Position numbers and translations under genes: made by a program. Shown here one piece after another: positions 15,513 to 21,839 of a stretch of 21,839 bases of DNA; positions within the stretch are counted from its first letter, which is position 1; every line of letters begins with the position of its first letter. Source of the DNA: Euryarchaeota archaeon UBA128 (GTDB lineage: Archaea; Thermoplasmatota; Poseidoniia; Poseidoniales; Poseidoniaceae); contig DALZ01000007.1 in the NCBI GenBank assembly GCA_002496955.1, forward strand, positions 3,986 through 25,824. The letters run 5' to 3'. Under the pieces are notes generated by a model. It was not told where the DNA came from. It saw nothing but the letters and a program-made list of their open reading frames with translations, and searched no databases.

Positions 15513-17285
15513 ATGTATGGTGATGACTTGACTGCATACCAAATTGATGATGTTCCGTCGGTTGAGATCAACGCTGCACTAAAACAAATGTTGTTGGATA
15601 AATCAGCAGATAATGAACAGATATCTCTAATGTCTGAAGCTGTTATACTAGTCGACGAAGATGATAACCAAATTGGGCAAACATCCAAAGTTGCTGCCCA
15701 TCATGGGGCAGGACTACTTCACCGGGCATTCAGTGTACTATTGTTTGACCGGAATAAACGTCTATTACTACAAAAAAGAGCAGAAGATAAGGTAACATTT
15801 CCTGGTGTTTGGGCTAACTCCTGCTGCTCACATCCGTTATCCTCACCTCAAGAATCAGAGCTTGAAAACTCATTAGGAGTGAAGCGCGCAGCTATCCGAA
15901 AATTGCATCAAGAGCTTGGCATAGATCCTAATAGCATTAACCTAGCCGATTTTCACTTCATCACCAAGATGATTTATTCTGCTAGGATGGATAAGAATTG
16001 GATTGAGAGAGAAATAGACCACATACTGGTAATACAAACAGATGTCGAATTGTCGGTTAACTCAAACGAGGTGGCAGAAGTCAAATGGGTCGACGAAGAT
16101 GAATTAAATGCAATGCTAGTAGGTGAAACAGATTTTTCTGGAGAAATAGCCCCATGGTTCAGGTGCATAGCAGGGCGATTGATGACAGAAGACTGGTGGG
16201 ATTGCATTGGTGATGAAGATAAATTAGGTAAGCTGTCGGATGATTTAATACATGACATGGGGGATGTGTCGCATATGTTGTCCTATGCTGGTGGCGCAGG
16301 CCTCAGCACATCAATAGATGAAGTTAAACCACTTATTGAACACAGAATATCAAATAGTCTGTGCGCCGCTGACCATTCTCGTCTATCAAATGCTATGATG
16401 CACTTGATTGAAGGCGGTGGTAAAAGACTGCGCGCAACAATACCGTGGCTTGTAGGCAAAGCAGTTGGTGATTCGCATTCAGGTTTGTTAGATGTTGGTG
16501 CGGCGATTGAAATTGTTCATAATTTCACACTTGTGCACGATGATATAATGGATGATGACGACACACGTCGTGGTTTAAATGCGGTTCACATCGAATATGG
16601 ATTACCGACAGCAATTAACGCAGGTGATGCGATGCTTGCCATAGCTTTTGAAAGGTTAGTCAGTGCTAAGGGACTTGATCACAAGGATGTTGGTCCAATG
16701 GTGAATCGTCTGGCTTGGATGGTTAGGAGAGTTAGTGAAGGACAGCAGTTAGATATTGAATTTGAGGATAGAATTGCCGTCTCTGAGGATGATTATTTTG
16801 AGATGATTGAAGGAAAAACTGCAGTGATGTTTCTGACGTGTGCTGAAGTAGGTGCTAGAATGTCTGGTGCAGATGATGAAACAATACAATGCATGGCAGA
16901 TTGGGGGCTAGCTGTTGGGTTATGTTTCCAGTTGATGGATGACCTAATAGATGTATTATCAGACTCCGAGACTTTGGGCAAACCGGCCGGTTCAGATTTG
17001 GCACAAGGCAAACGAACCTTGATGGTAATTCACGCCTTATCTCAACCAAGTTCACCAGACCAGAAGGATTTGTTGGCAGTTCTGGGCAAAGGGGAAACAG
17101 CAACCCAAATAGAAATTGATAGGGGATTGACAGCACTCAAGAATATTGGTTCGGTGGAGTATGCCAAAAATAAGGCTGAAATGTATCATCAGGCAGCCCA
17201 CGCCTGCTTGAATCGATTGCCTTACAGTCCGGCACTGAAAGCATTGAGGGAACTTACTGATTACCAACTCAAACGCATTAGTTGA
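15513..17285 (+). CDS. Fusion: type 1 IPP isomerase (Nudix) + polyprenyl (GGPP/FPP-type) diphosphate synthase
   Basis: One 590-aa reading frame carries two complete enzymes. Residues of about 38-215 are a type 1 isopentenyl-diphosphate isomerase: metal ligands H63, H70 and H107, catalytic Cys in NSCCSHP (C105) and the acidic pair E165/E167 are all present. Residues of about 265-590 are a trans-prenyl diphosphate synthase: GGGKRLR (301-307), first Asp-rich motif HDDIMD (342-347) followed by RRG, GKTA (434-437) and second Asp-rich motif DDLID (476-480). It would isomerise IPP to DMAPP and then condense the units, probably to geranylgeranyl diphosphate for archaeal ether lipids; chain length is inferred. 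The ATG at 15513 is chosen because an upstream TTG start (15423) would overlap IPK and add residues unlike either family. The 3' end overlaps the convergent MOSC gene by 8 bp. Confidence 0.9.
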   Translation: MYGDDLTAYQIDDVPSVEINAALKQMLLDKSADNEQISLMSEAVILVDEDDNQIGQTSKVAAHHGAGLLHRAFSVLLFDRNKRLLLQKRAEDKVTFPGVWANSCCSHPLSSPQESELENSLGVKRAAIRKLHQELGIDPNSINLADFHFITKMIYSARMDKNWIEREIDHILVIQTDVELSVNSNEVAEVKWVDEDELNAMLVGETDFSGEIAPWFRCIAGRLMTEDWWDCIGDEDKLGKLSDDLIHDMGDVSHMLSYAGGAGLSTSIDEVKPLIEHRISNSLCAADHSRLSNAMMHLIEGGGKRLRATIPWLVGKAVGDSHSGLLDVGAAIEIVHNFTLVHDDIMDDDDTRRGLNAVHIEYGLPTAINAGDAMLAIAFERLVSAKGLDHKDVGPMVNRLAWMVRRVSEGQQLDIEFEDRIAVSEDDYFEMIEGKTAVMFLTCAEVGARMSGADDETIQCMADWGLAVGLCFQLMDDLIDVLSDSETLGKPAGSDLAQGKRTLMVIHALSQPSSPDQKDLLAVLGKGETATQIEIDRGLTALKNIGSVEYAKNKAEMYHQAAHACLNRLPYSPALKALRELTDYQLKRIS

Positions 17286-17739
17286 TTACTTTTACAACAT
17301 CATTAACAGAAATCGTTCCCTCTCGCAAAACCTTTGCGTACCAACGTGTTCTGTTCGGATATTTCTTGTGTGATATCAAATTAAAATTATTATCACTAAA
17401 TGAACCTATAATGGTACGGCAGGGTGGTGCATCTTGAGTTATCGCCAACTCGACATCGGGAAATCTTAGGACTACCCCTGGGTTCAACTCATTTCTTGGG
17501 ATACCACGAATTAGAACATTCTCACCTGTGGTTCCTGCTGCTATTGGGTGGCCTTCTAGCGCTAACTCTTCGATGATTTCTTCCAAGAACAAACATACTG
17601 CCTTATTTGGGCCTCCATGGTGTCTCCGGTCATTCTGTTTATCCCCGATACATCCATTTTTGGTTACAGCAAGAACTTCAACAGGTAACTTGGGCACTCC
17701 GCCACTTGAAGTATGAAGTGCTGTTACATTGGCAGTCAT
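17278..17739 (-). CDS. MOSC-domain protein
   Basis: MOSC domains bind molybdenum cofactor or carry sulfur via a conserved Cys, as in molybdenum cofactor sulfurases and YiiM-like proteins. This 153-aa single-domain protein has GDKQNDRRHHGG (32-43), GTTGENV (69-75) and the conserved Cys in APPCRTI (C107). It may detoxify N-hydroxylated compounds or serve sulfur transfer; no molybdoenzyme gene is nearby to decide. The ATG at 17739 lies 5 bp after the EF-2 stop; a TTG at 17748 overlapping that stop is an alternative start that would add three residues. The spacing makes it the last gene of the EF-2 transcript, an odd place for a MOSC protein. Its end overlaps the prenyltransferase fusion by 8 bp. 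Confidence 0.85.
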   Translation of the reverse strand: MTANVTALHTSSGGVPKLPVEVLAVTKNGCIGDKQNDRRHHGGPNKAVCLFLEEIIEELALEGHPIAAGTTGENVLIRGIPRNELNPGVVLRFPDVELAITQDAPPCRTIIGSFSDNNFNLISHKKYPNRTRWYAKVLREGTISVNDVVKVIN

Positions 17740-17744
17740 TATAA

Positions 17745-19952
17745 TCAATCAGAATAATATGATTCTGGATTTGGTTCAGGTTTCAGTCCCTTCCGAGTTC
17801 TTATCTCTCCAACTACTTTGTCAAATAACTGAGGAGGTAGTGGTTCAAAACCTAAGTTCTCAGTATTCCATACCGCCCTGCCTTGTGAGGCGGCTCGAAT
17901 GTCATTAGAGAAACCAAAAGTTTCAGCAATCGGTATGATTCCGACTACAGTAGTAACATCACCATCTGAAGGCATGTCTTCGATAATTCCTCTTCTGTTG
18001 GTCACTTCTCTAGTAACCTGTCCTAACCAGTCATTGGGTACTGAGACGAAGGCTTTCTGCATGGGCTCCATGATGATTGTTCGGGCGCGAATCATTGCAC
18101 CTTTTATGCCATTTCTCACTGCTGGAATTGTTTGTGCAGGGCCTCTGTGGATTGCATCTTCATGCAACTTGGCATCAACTAATCGAACATACATTCCTTG
18201 AACAGGCTCATCAGCAATTGGCCCTTTGACGCATACTTCATTGAATGCTTCAATGATCAACTCCCTTGTTTCATGCAGATTTTGGATACCTTTGGTGTCA
18301 TTGACTAGAACATTAGTGCCCTTTATTGCGTAAATTTTTCTCATCAAATCTTTGTCCATACCGTATTCACCGAATTTATTTCCGACTTCTTTGGCATCTT
18401 TACTCCTCACTGGTCCATCTCCCAACTCACCGGATTTCAGCGCTTCAATGACCTCAATTGGTAATTGTTCAATCTCAAAGTAGAACCTGTTGTGTCGATT
18501 AGGCGATTTTCCTTCAAAAGGTCTGCCGTGATTATTTCCTTCAACACCTTCTCGATATACAACAATTGGTGGGCTGACCTTAACTTTGATGTTCTGTTCT
18601 TCTTCGATTCGATATACGGTGATTTCTAGATGGAGTTCACCCATTCCAGCGAGTAGCGCCTCCCCAGTCTCTTGATTAGTTGTGACTTGAAGAGAAGCAT
18701 CCGATTTTGCTAGGGCTCTTAGTGCGTCGATGAATTTTGGAAGATCCTTCATGCTCTTTGGCTCGACAGCAACAGTAACCACAGGTTCTGAGTAGTGTCT
18801 GATAGCTTCGAACGGGGTGAAGTCTTTGTCTCTGGATAGTGTAACTCCAGCGGCAGCAGACCTGATTCCAGTTATCGCTGCGATGTTGCCTGCAACAACT
18901 TTTGGGACAGTAATACGATCGCCACCAACCATCATACTGACTTGTTGAACACGCTCTGGCTTGGCTGCGCCGATTGCAAAAACGGATTCACCTTGACTGA
19001 TTGCCCCAGAATAAATTCTGCCGACGGCAACTTCCCCAGCATGCGGGTCCATCCATATCTTCGTAATCATCATGGCAAGTTCTGCCTCAGGGTCACAACC
19101 AATCATTGACTTACCGACTGCCGAATCTAAATCTCCAGTCCAGATGTTTGGTATTCTGTATGGCTGTGCCTCAACTGGGCTGGGCAACTTGGATACCGAC
19201 ATGTCAAGGAGAACTTCGTGTACAGGTGCCTTCTGCGCCAATTCTTTCTGATTTTCATCGTTACAATACTGAAAAATATCCTTGAACGAAATTCCGGATT
19301 TTTGCATGTATGGTACTGTTATACCCCAGTTGTGGTATGCGGAACCAAATGCGACGGTCCCATCTCCTACACTAACCTGCCAACTCTTTTTGAATTCCTC
19401 AGGTGCAAATTGTTTAATCAATTTATTCACCTTCGTAATGGTGCCTTTAAACCGCTCCATCATGTCTTCTGGCGTGACTTGTAGTTCATTGATTAGTCTG
19501 TCGACTTTGTTGATGAATAGAACTGGCTTGACCTTCTCCTTGAGTGCTTGTCTTACAACAGTTTCAGTTTGCGGCATCGGACCTTCGACAGCACAAGCTA
19601 GGATAAAGCAACCATCTACTGCCCGCATTGCTCTGGTAACATCACCACCAAAGTCAACGTGACCTGGGGTATCGATTAGGTTGATTAGAAAATCTGTCCC
19701 ATCTACTTGGTGCACCATCGATGCGGAGGCCGCATTGATAGTAATCCCTCGAGCAGATTCCTGTTCGTCAAAATCCAAGACACGAGCTGCTCCTGCTAAA
19801 TCACTGGACATCATACCGGCGCCAGCGATTAGGTTATCTGACAAAGTTGTCTTTCCGTGGTCTATGTGCGCAGCGATACATAAGTTACGAATCTGCGGTA
19901 GTATATTCATTACTTCCGTTGCTTTCTTGATATTGTCTTCTTTTCGGCCCAT
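17745..19952 (-). CDS. fusA: Translation elongation factor 2 (EF-2)
   Basis: EF-2 is the GTPase that moves tRNA and mRNA through the ribosome. The G-domain shows AHIDHGKTT (28-36), DTPGHVDF and NKVDRL. The C-terminal part has LHEDAIHRGPAQ, where the His near residue 602 is the site that archaea and eukaryotes modify to diphthamide, so this is archaeal EF-2 and not bacterial EF-G. Length (735 aa) is normal. The ATG at 19952 begins MGRKEDNIKKATEVM, a normal EF-2 start, with a GGTG Shine-Dalgarno sequence a few bases upstream; the longer frame back to 20024 adds residues without resemblance. It follows uS12 and uS7 on the same strand, as in the archaeal str operon, but after a 301-bp gap. The MOSC gene is immediately downstream. 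Confidence 0.96.
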   Translation of the reverse strand: MGRKEDNIKKATEVMNILPQIRNLCIAAHIDHGKTTLSDNLIAGAGMMSSDLAGAARVLDFDEQESARGITINAASASMVHQVDGTDFLINLIDTPGHVDFGGDVTRAMRAVDGCFILACAVEGPMPQTETVVRQALKEKVKPVLFINKVDRLINELQVTPEDMMERFKGTITKVNKLIKQFAPEEFKKSWQVSVGDGTVAFGSAYHNWGITVPYMQKSGISFKDIFQYCNDENQKELAQKAPVHEVLLDMSVSKLPSPVEAQPYRIPNIWTGDLDSAVGKSMIGCDPEAELAMMITKIWMDPHAGEVAVGRIYSGAISQGESVFAIGAAKPERVQQVSMMVGGDRITVPKVVAGNIAAITGIRSAAAGVTLSRDKDFTPFEAIRHYSEPVVTVAVEPKSMKDLPKFIDALRALAKSDASLQVTTNQETGEALLAGMGELHLEITVYRIEEEQNIKVKVSPPIVVYREGVEGNNHGRPFEGKSPNRHNRFYFEIEQLPIEVIEALKSGELGDGPVRSKDAKEVGNKFGEYGMDKDLMRKIYAIKGTNVLVNDTKGIQNLHETRELIIEAFNEVCVKGPIADEPVQGMYVRLVDAKLHEDAIHRGPAQTIPAVRNGIKGAMIRARTIIMEPMQKAFVSVPNDWLGQVTREVTNRRGIIEDMPSDGDVTTVVGIIPIAETFGFSNDIRAASQGRAVWNTENLGFEPLPPQLFDKVVGEIRTRKGLKPEPNPESYYSD

Positions 19953-20138
19953 GTATTCACCACTTCTCGTTGTAGTTGGCCACCAAAAAGGGGTTCTTAA
20001 GCAACTCGCATCCAAACAGCGCACAGCACTGACTGTAAACAGGAAACAATACGCCGTATCGTTGGTATTACGATGTAACTCAAATCAGTCAACATCCAGA
20101 TTTTTCGGACAGCCGCATATACTACCCACGGGCATCAA

Positions 20139-20158
20139 CAAGCTCGTGAGCGCGCTTG
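20139..20158 (-). other. Imperfect hairpin in the rps7-EF-2 spacer
   Basis: On the minus strand CAAGCGCG and CGAGCTTG pair with seven of eight matches around a CTCA loop. It is GC-rich compared with its surroundings and lies roughly 190 bp upstream of the EF-2 start codon. It could be a leader or attenuator structure, or the remains of a terminator; no T-run follows directly. Confidence 0.35.
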
Positions 20159-20169
20159 AATGTAATATG

Positions 20170-20222
20170 GATAAAAATAGAATTATTTGACTATCAAATT
20201 TTGACCCGATTTAGTCAAAATT
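20170..20222 (-). terminator. Putative terminator after uS7
   Basis: A perfect 9-bp inverted repeat (AATTTTGAC at 20197-20205, GTCAAAATT at 20214-20222, 8-base loop) lies about 30 bp beyond the uS7 stop. A second, shorter inverted repeat (ATTTGA-CTA-TCAAAT, 20185-20199) overlaps it, and the minus strand then reads TTCTATTTTTATCC, a T-rich run of the kind that ends archaeal transcripts. Position and composition support termination of the uS12-uS7 message, at least in part; an operator is an alternative because the two repeats share TTTGAC/GTCAAA-like arms. Confidence 0.45.
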
Positions 20223-20253
20223 AGCGTGACTGGAGTGAACTGATCTGTCAGCG

Positions 20254-20877
20254 TCATCGAGCAGATGCAGCAATTCTTTCGAGTTCCTCTTTCTTAGAGA
20301 CAGCAAACGATGTTACGTCTCCGGATGCTGCTTTAGTCAGTTCGTTGATTATACAACTGGTTAGAGTTCGTTTTGATTTGTGGGTCCCTTGCTGGGCACC
20401 TTTGGCGAGATTTCTAAGCGCCACATCAAGCCTTCTTGAGGGAGATGAATCTACGGCTTTTGGCTGAGAGACTGCACCGAACTTAATTCTGGTAATCTCT
20501 TCCATTGGTGCGCCGTTGCATATTGCATCAACAAACGTTTGGAGTGGATTCTCACCCGATTTTTCGGCGATCGTATCGAGGGCTGATTCAAAGGCTTTCA
20601 TCGCACCTTGCTTCTTGCCAGTGTAAGGCCCGGTTCTCATTAGTTTGTTGATGTACCTTTCTACTACTGATAGCTTGGACTTGCCGAACCATGCGTTAGC
20701 ATGTCGACCGCCAGTGTGCGGAACACCAACAGTTGTCAAATTGATGTATGGAGCGAGACCTGGGTCTTTACAAGTAACCACTGAAGCGTCCCATTTGCCG
20801 AACACTAGTGTCCCGATACCAGCGATGGGTTTGACTTCATCTACAGCAGTTTCCGTATCCATTTCCACTTCCGTCAT
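20254..20877 (-). CDS. rps7: Small ribosomal subunit protein uS7
   Basis: uS7 organises the head of the small subunit by binding the 3' major domain of 16S rRNA. This 207-aa protein is the archaeal long form: an acidic N-terminal extension (MTEVEMDTETAVDE), then KSKLSVVERYINKLMRTG, the GKKQGAMKAFESAL helix, ENPLQTFVDAICNGAP and a conserved-type SRRLDVALRNL. The ATG at 20877 is preceded by GAGGTG at suitable spacing; a GTG/TTG run just upstream (20886) is open in frame but lies on the Shine-Dalgarno sequence and is rejected as start. Only 10 bp separate it from the uS12 stop, so the two are co-transcribed and probably coupled. A putative terminator follows. Confidence 0.95.
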   Translation of the reverse strand: MTEVEMDTETAVDEVKPIAGIGTLVFGKWDASVVTCKDPGLAPYINLTTVGVPHTGGRHANAWFGKSKLSVVERYINKLMRTGPYTGKKQGAMKAFESALDTIAEKSGENPLQTFVDAICNGAPMEEITRIKFGAVSQPKAVDSSPSRRLDVALRNLAKGAQQGTHKSKRTLTSCIINELTKAASGDVTSFAVSKKEELERIAASAR

Positions 20878-20887
20878 CAACAACACC

Positions 20888-21316
20888 TCATCTTACTGGT
20901 TTCTCTTTGCGTCCTCTAACCATTTCATCAAGAGATACACCATTGACCTGAATGACTTTGTATCGGACCCCCGGAATATCTCCGTACGAACGACCCATAC
21001 GTCCACCGATACCTTCAACCATCACTTCATCGTGTTCATCGATAAAGTTAATTGCGCCGTCGCCAGGAGCGAATGCGGTAAGTTTGTTACCGTTCTTGAT
21101 AAGAGAAATTTTCACTGCTTTTCTGATTCCAGAGTTAGGTTGTTTGGCTTCTATGCCGACTTTTTCAACGACAATACCTTTGGCTTGTGTAGAGCCAGCA
21201 AGCGGGTCATGTTTTGCTCTTGATTTGAGCATGCGCTTCTTGTATCGACGATCTGACCAACGGAATTTTTGACGGTCTTTAGCCATCTTAGCACCTGCGA
21301 ATAACCCTCTACCCAT
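20888..21316 (-). CDS. rps12: Small ribosomal subunit protein uS12
   Basis: uS12 sits at the decoding centre and controls accuracy. The 142-aa protein has the archaeal start MGRGLFAGAKM, the basic RWSDRRYKKRMLK stretch, the conserved loop QPNSGIRKAVK (most relatives have PNSAIRK), and GRMGRSYGDIPGVRYKV near the end. Length is typical of archaeal uS12. The ATG at 21316 has GAGGTG ahead of it, identical to the site before uS7; a start three codons upstream (21325) would lie inside that spacing and is less likely. A TATA-like element is found 42-50 bp upstream. It heads the uS12-uS7 run of the str-type cluster; EF-1 alpha and uS10, which often follow in other archaea, are not in the window. Confidence 0.95.
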   Translation of the reverse strand: MGRGLFAGAKMAKDRQKFRWSDRRYKKRMLKSRAKHDPLAGSTQAKGIVVEKVGIEAKQPNSGIRKAVKISLIKNGNKLTAFAPGDGAINFIDEHDEVMVEGIGGRMGRSYGDIPGVRYKVIQVNGVSLDEMVRGRKEKPVR

Positions 21317-21357
21317 GTTACACACCTCATTGAAGCATTTCGCCGACTTGAAGCCCC

Positions 21358-21366
21358 TATTTAACT
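21358..21366 (-). promoter_or_regulatory. Probable TATA box of the rps12-rps7 transcript
   Basis: The minus strand reads GTTAAATAG here, close to an archaeal box A. It is 42-50 bp upstream of the uS12 ATG. A start site about 25 bp downstream would leave a leader of roughly 20 bases, enough for the GAGGTG Shine-Dalgarno sequence. It lies in the 167-bp region shared with the divergent UbiD gene. No separate clear TATA box was found for that gene; GATATGAAA near 21446-21454 is a weak candidate. Confidence 0.45.
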
Positions 21367-21483
21367 ACGACCCTCAAAGCGGCCAAAAGTAGTCCACTGA
21401 ATGCGAGGAAGTGACTGCATATTATTGAAGTAAAGCATCCATGTGATATGAAAGGTTAAGCCATTGTTCCAAGTCGCGTGAAT

Positions 21484-21839
21484 ATGGCCTTCAGAGACCA
21501 TCTTGGTGCAGCAGATGTGGTATCCCATCCAGTGAGTTTAATTCACGGTATGTGGGAGTATTCGAAAAACAACAATCATCCATTGTTATTGTTCGAGAAT
21601 ATTACCGAGACACCGGGGCATAGGGCAGCGGTAAATTTGTTGACTAGAGAGCGGTTGTGCGCAGCTATTGGTATCACTCCGGAAGAATACATCGACACAC
21701 TTGCTTGGGCTATGGAAAATCCCACCAGTCCTGTTGTAGTGGGTCAAGATGAAGCTGAATGTTTTGAAAACTCACAAGATAATGTTGATTTGGAAGCGAT
21801 TCCTATACCACACCACTGGCCTCAAGATAGAGGTAGGTA
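21484..21839 (+). CDS. UbiD-family decarboxylase, N-terminal part (3' end cut by window)
   Basis: UbiD enzymes are prenylated-FMN-dependent (de)carboxylases. The visible 118 codons, translated directly, show FRDHL at the start, LLLFENITETPGH (about 34-46), NLLTRERLCAAIG (about 51-63) and IPIPHHWPQDRGR at the end (about 106-118). These match the conserved UbiD N-terminal domain, in which the HWPxDGGRYI stretch leads into the cofactor site. In archaea one UbiD homologue decarboxylates trans-anhydromevalonate 5-phosphate to isopentenyl phosphate, the substrate of IPK, whose gene is 6 kb away; other UbiD proteins serve ubiquinone/menaquinone or aromatic acid metabolism. Catalytic residues lie beyond the window, so the substrate cannot be judged. 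The ATG at 21484 fits the family start; a GTG two codons upstream (21478) is also in frame. No Shine-Dalgarno sequence is evident. Confidence 0.8.
   Translation, partial: MAFRDHLGAADVVSHPVSLIHGMWEYSKNNNHPLLLFENITETPGHRAAVNLLTRERLCAAIGITPEEYIDTLAWAMENPTSPVVVGQDEAECFENSQDNVDLEAIPIPHHWPQDRGR

Larger units (their letters stand above)
19953..20253 (-). promoter_or_regulatory. 301-bp gene-free spacer between rps7 and EF-2
   Basis: I find no credible gene or tRNA here. Reading leftward from the uS7 stop, it holds an AT-rich zone with inverted repeats (20185-20222), a T-rich stretch, a GC-rich imperfect hairpin (20139-20158), and finally the EF-2 leader with a GGTG Shine-Dalgarno sequence. TATATG near 20118-20123 (minus strand) and TTAAG near 19996-20000 are weak TATA-like candidates for an EF-2 promoter. 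The layout suggests that EF-2 has its own promoter. Confidence 0.45.

Noticed and set aside
19953..20024. 24-residue N-terminal extension of EF-2
   Set aside because: The residues (Trp/Cys/Thr-rich) do not match EF-2, while the ATG at 19952 gives the normal start and has a GGTG Shine-Dalgarno sequence.
20130..20165. Possible tRNA or small RNA in the rps7-EF-2 spacer because of its GC-rich stem
   Set aside because: No T-loop (GTTCRANNC-like) sequence, anticodon stem or acceptor pairing could be found on either strand. Only a simple hairpin is supported.
19681..20190. Open frame of 169 codons on the plus strand covering the EF-2 5' end and the spacer
   Set aside because: Most of it is antisense to the EF-2 G-domain. 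The part in the spacer has no start signal or likeness, so I do not take it as a gene in the 301-bp gap.
20645..21223. Open frame of 192 codons on the plus strand across uS7 and uS12
   Set aside because: It is antisense to two certain ribosomal protein genes and shows no recognisable motif.

Overview
The window (21,839 bases, A+T-rich by eye) looks like a chromosomal piece of an archaeon, most likely a marine Thermoplasmatota lineage (Marine Group II/III-like, 'Ca. Poseidoniia' or a relative). The domain assignment rests on archaeal-type EF-2 with a diphthamide-site His, archaeal uS12 and uS7, TrmY, Tpt1/Kpt1 with an N-terminal zinc ribbon, isopentenyl phosphate kinase, and a SCP2-type thiolase paired with an OB-fold (DUF35) partner. 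The lineage below domain level is inferred from gene content and was not tested by a search. I see no tRNA, rRNA, CRISPR array, IS element or prophage.

Layout. (1) 1-6647, rightward: a 5'-truncated Atg22/UMF1-like MFS transporter, a membrane-anchored hexapeptide-repeat protein, an OPT-family transporter, an EamA/DMT permease and a SurE-like phosphatase, closely spaced. (2) 6636-8478, leftward: a CoaBC-like protein followed by TrmY. TrmY converges on surE and shares a 12-bp palindrome with it. (3) 8575-9210, rightward: a four-TM zinc-ribbon protein. (4) 9212-13412, leftward: thiolase, an unusual DUF35-type OB-fold protein overlapping it by 4 bp, a double-zinc-ribbon protein and an MreB/MamK-like actin. 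(5) 13533-14234, rightward: Tpt1/Kpt1; then a small leftward zinc-ribbon protein. (6) 14653-17285, rightward: isopentenyl phosphate kinase and a two-domain IPP isomerase/polyprenyl diphosphate synthase fusion. (7) 17278-21316, leftward: the str-type run uS12, uS7, EF-2, followed by a MOSC-domain protein; 301 bp separate uS7 from EF-2. (8) 21484-end, rightward: the N-terminus of a UbiD-family decarboxylase.

The strongest functional theme is isoprenoid supply for archaeal lipids. A thiolase could make acetoacetyl-CoA. IPK makes IPP from isopentenyl phosphate. One fused polypeptide carries both IPP/DMAPP isomerisation and prenyl chain elongation. The UbiD protein at the end could be the anhydromevalonate-phosphate decarboxylase that makes isopentenyl phosphate in the archaeal mevalonate pathway, but this is inferred from context because only its N-terminus is visible.

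The most unusual points are the IDI-prenyltransferase fusion, the DUF35 protein with no zinc cysteines and an apparent remnant of a thiolase-fold N-terminus, a Tpt1/Kpt1 with an altered NAD+-site motif, a CoaC domain without its usual His motif, and the double-zinc-ribbon protein encoded beside the bacterial-type actin.
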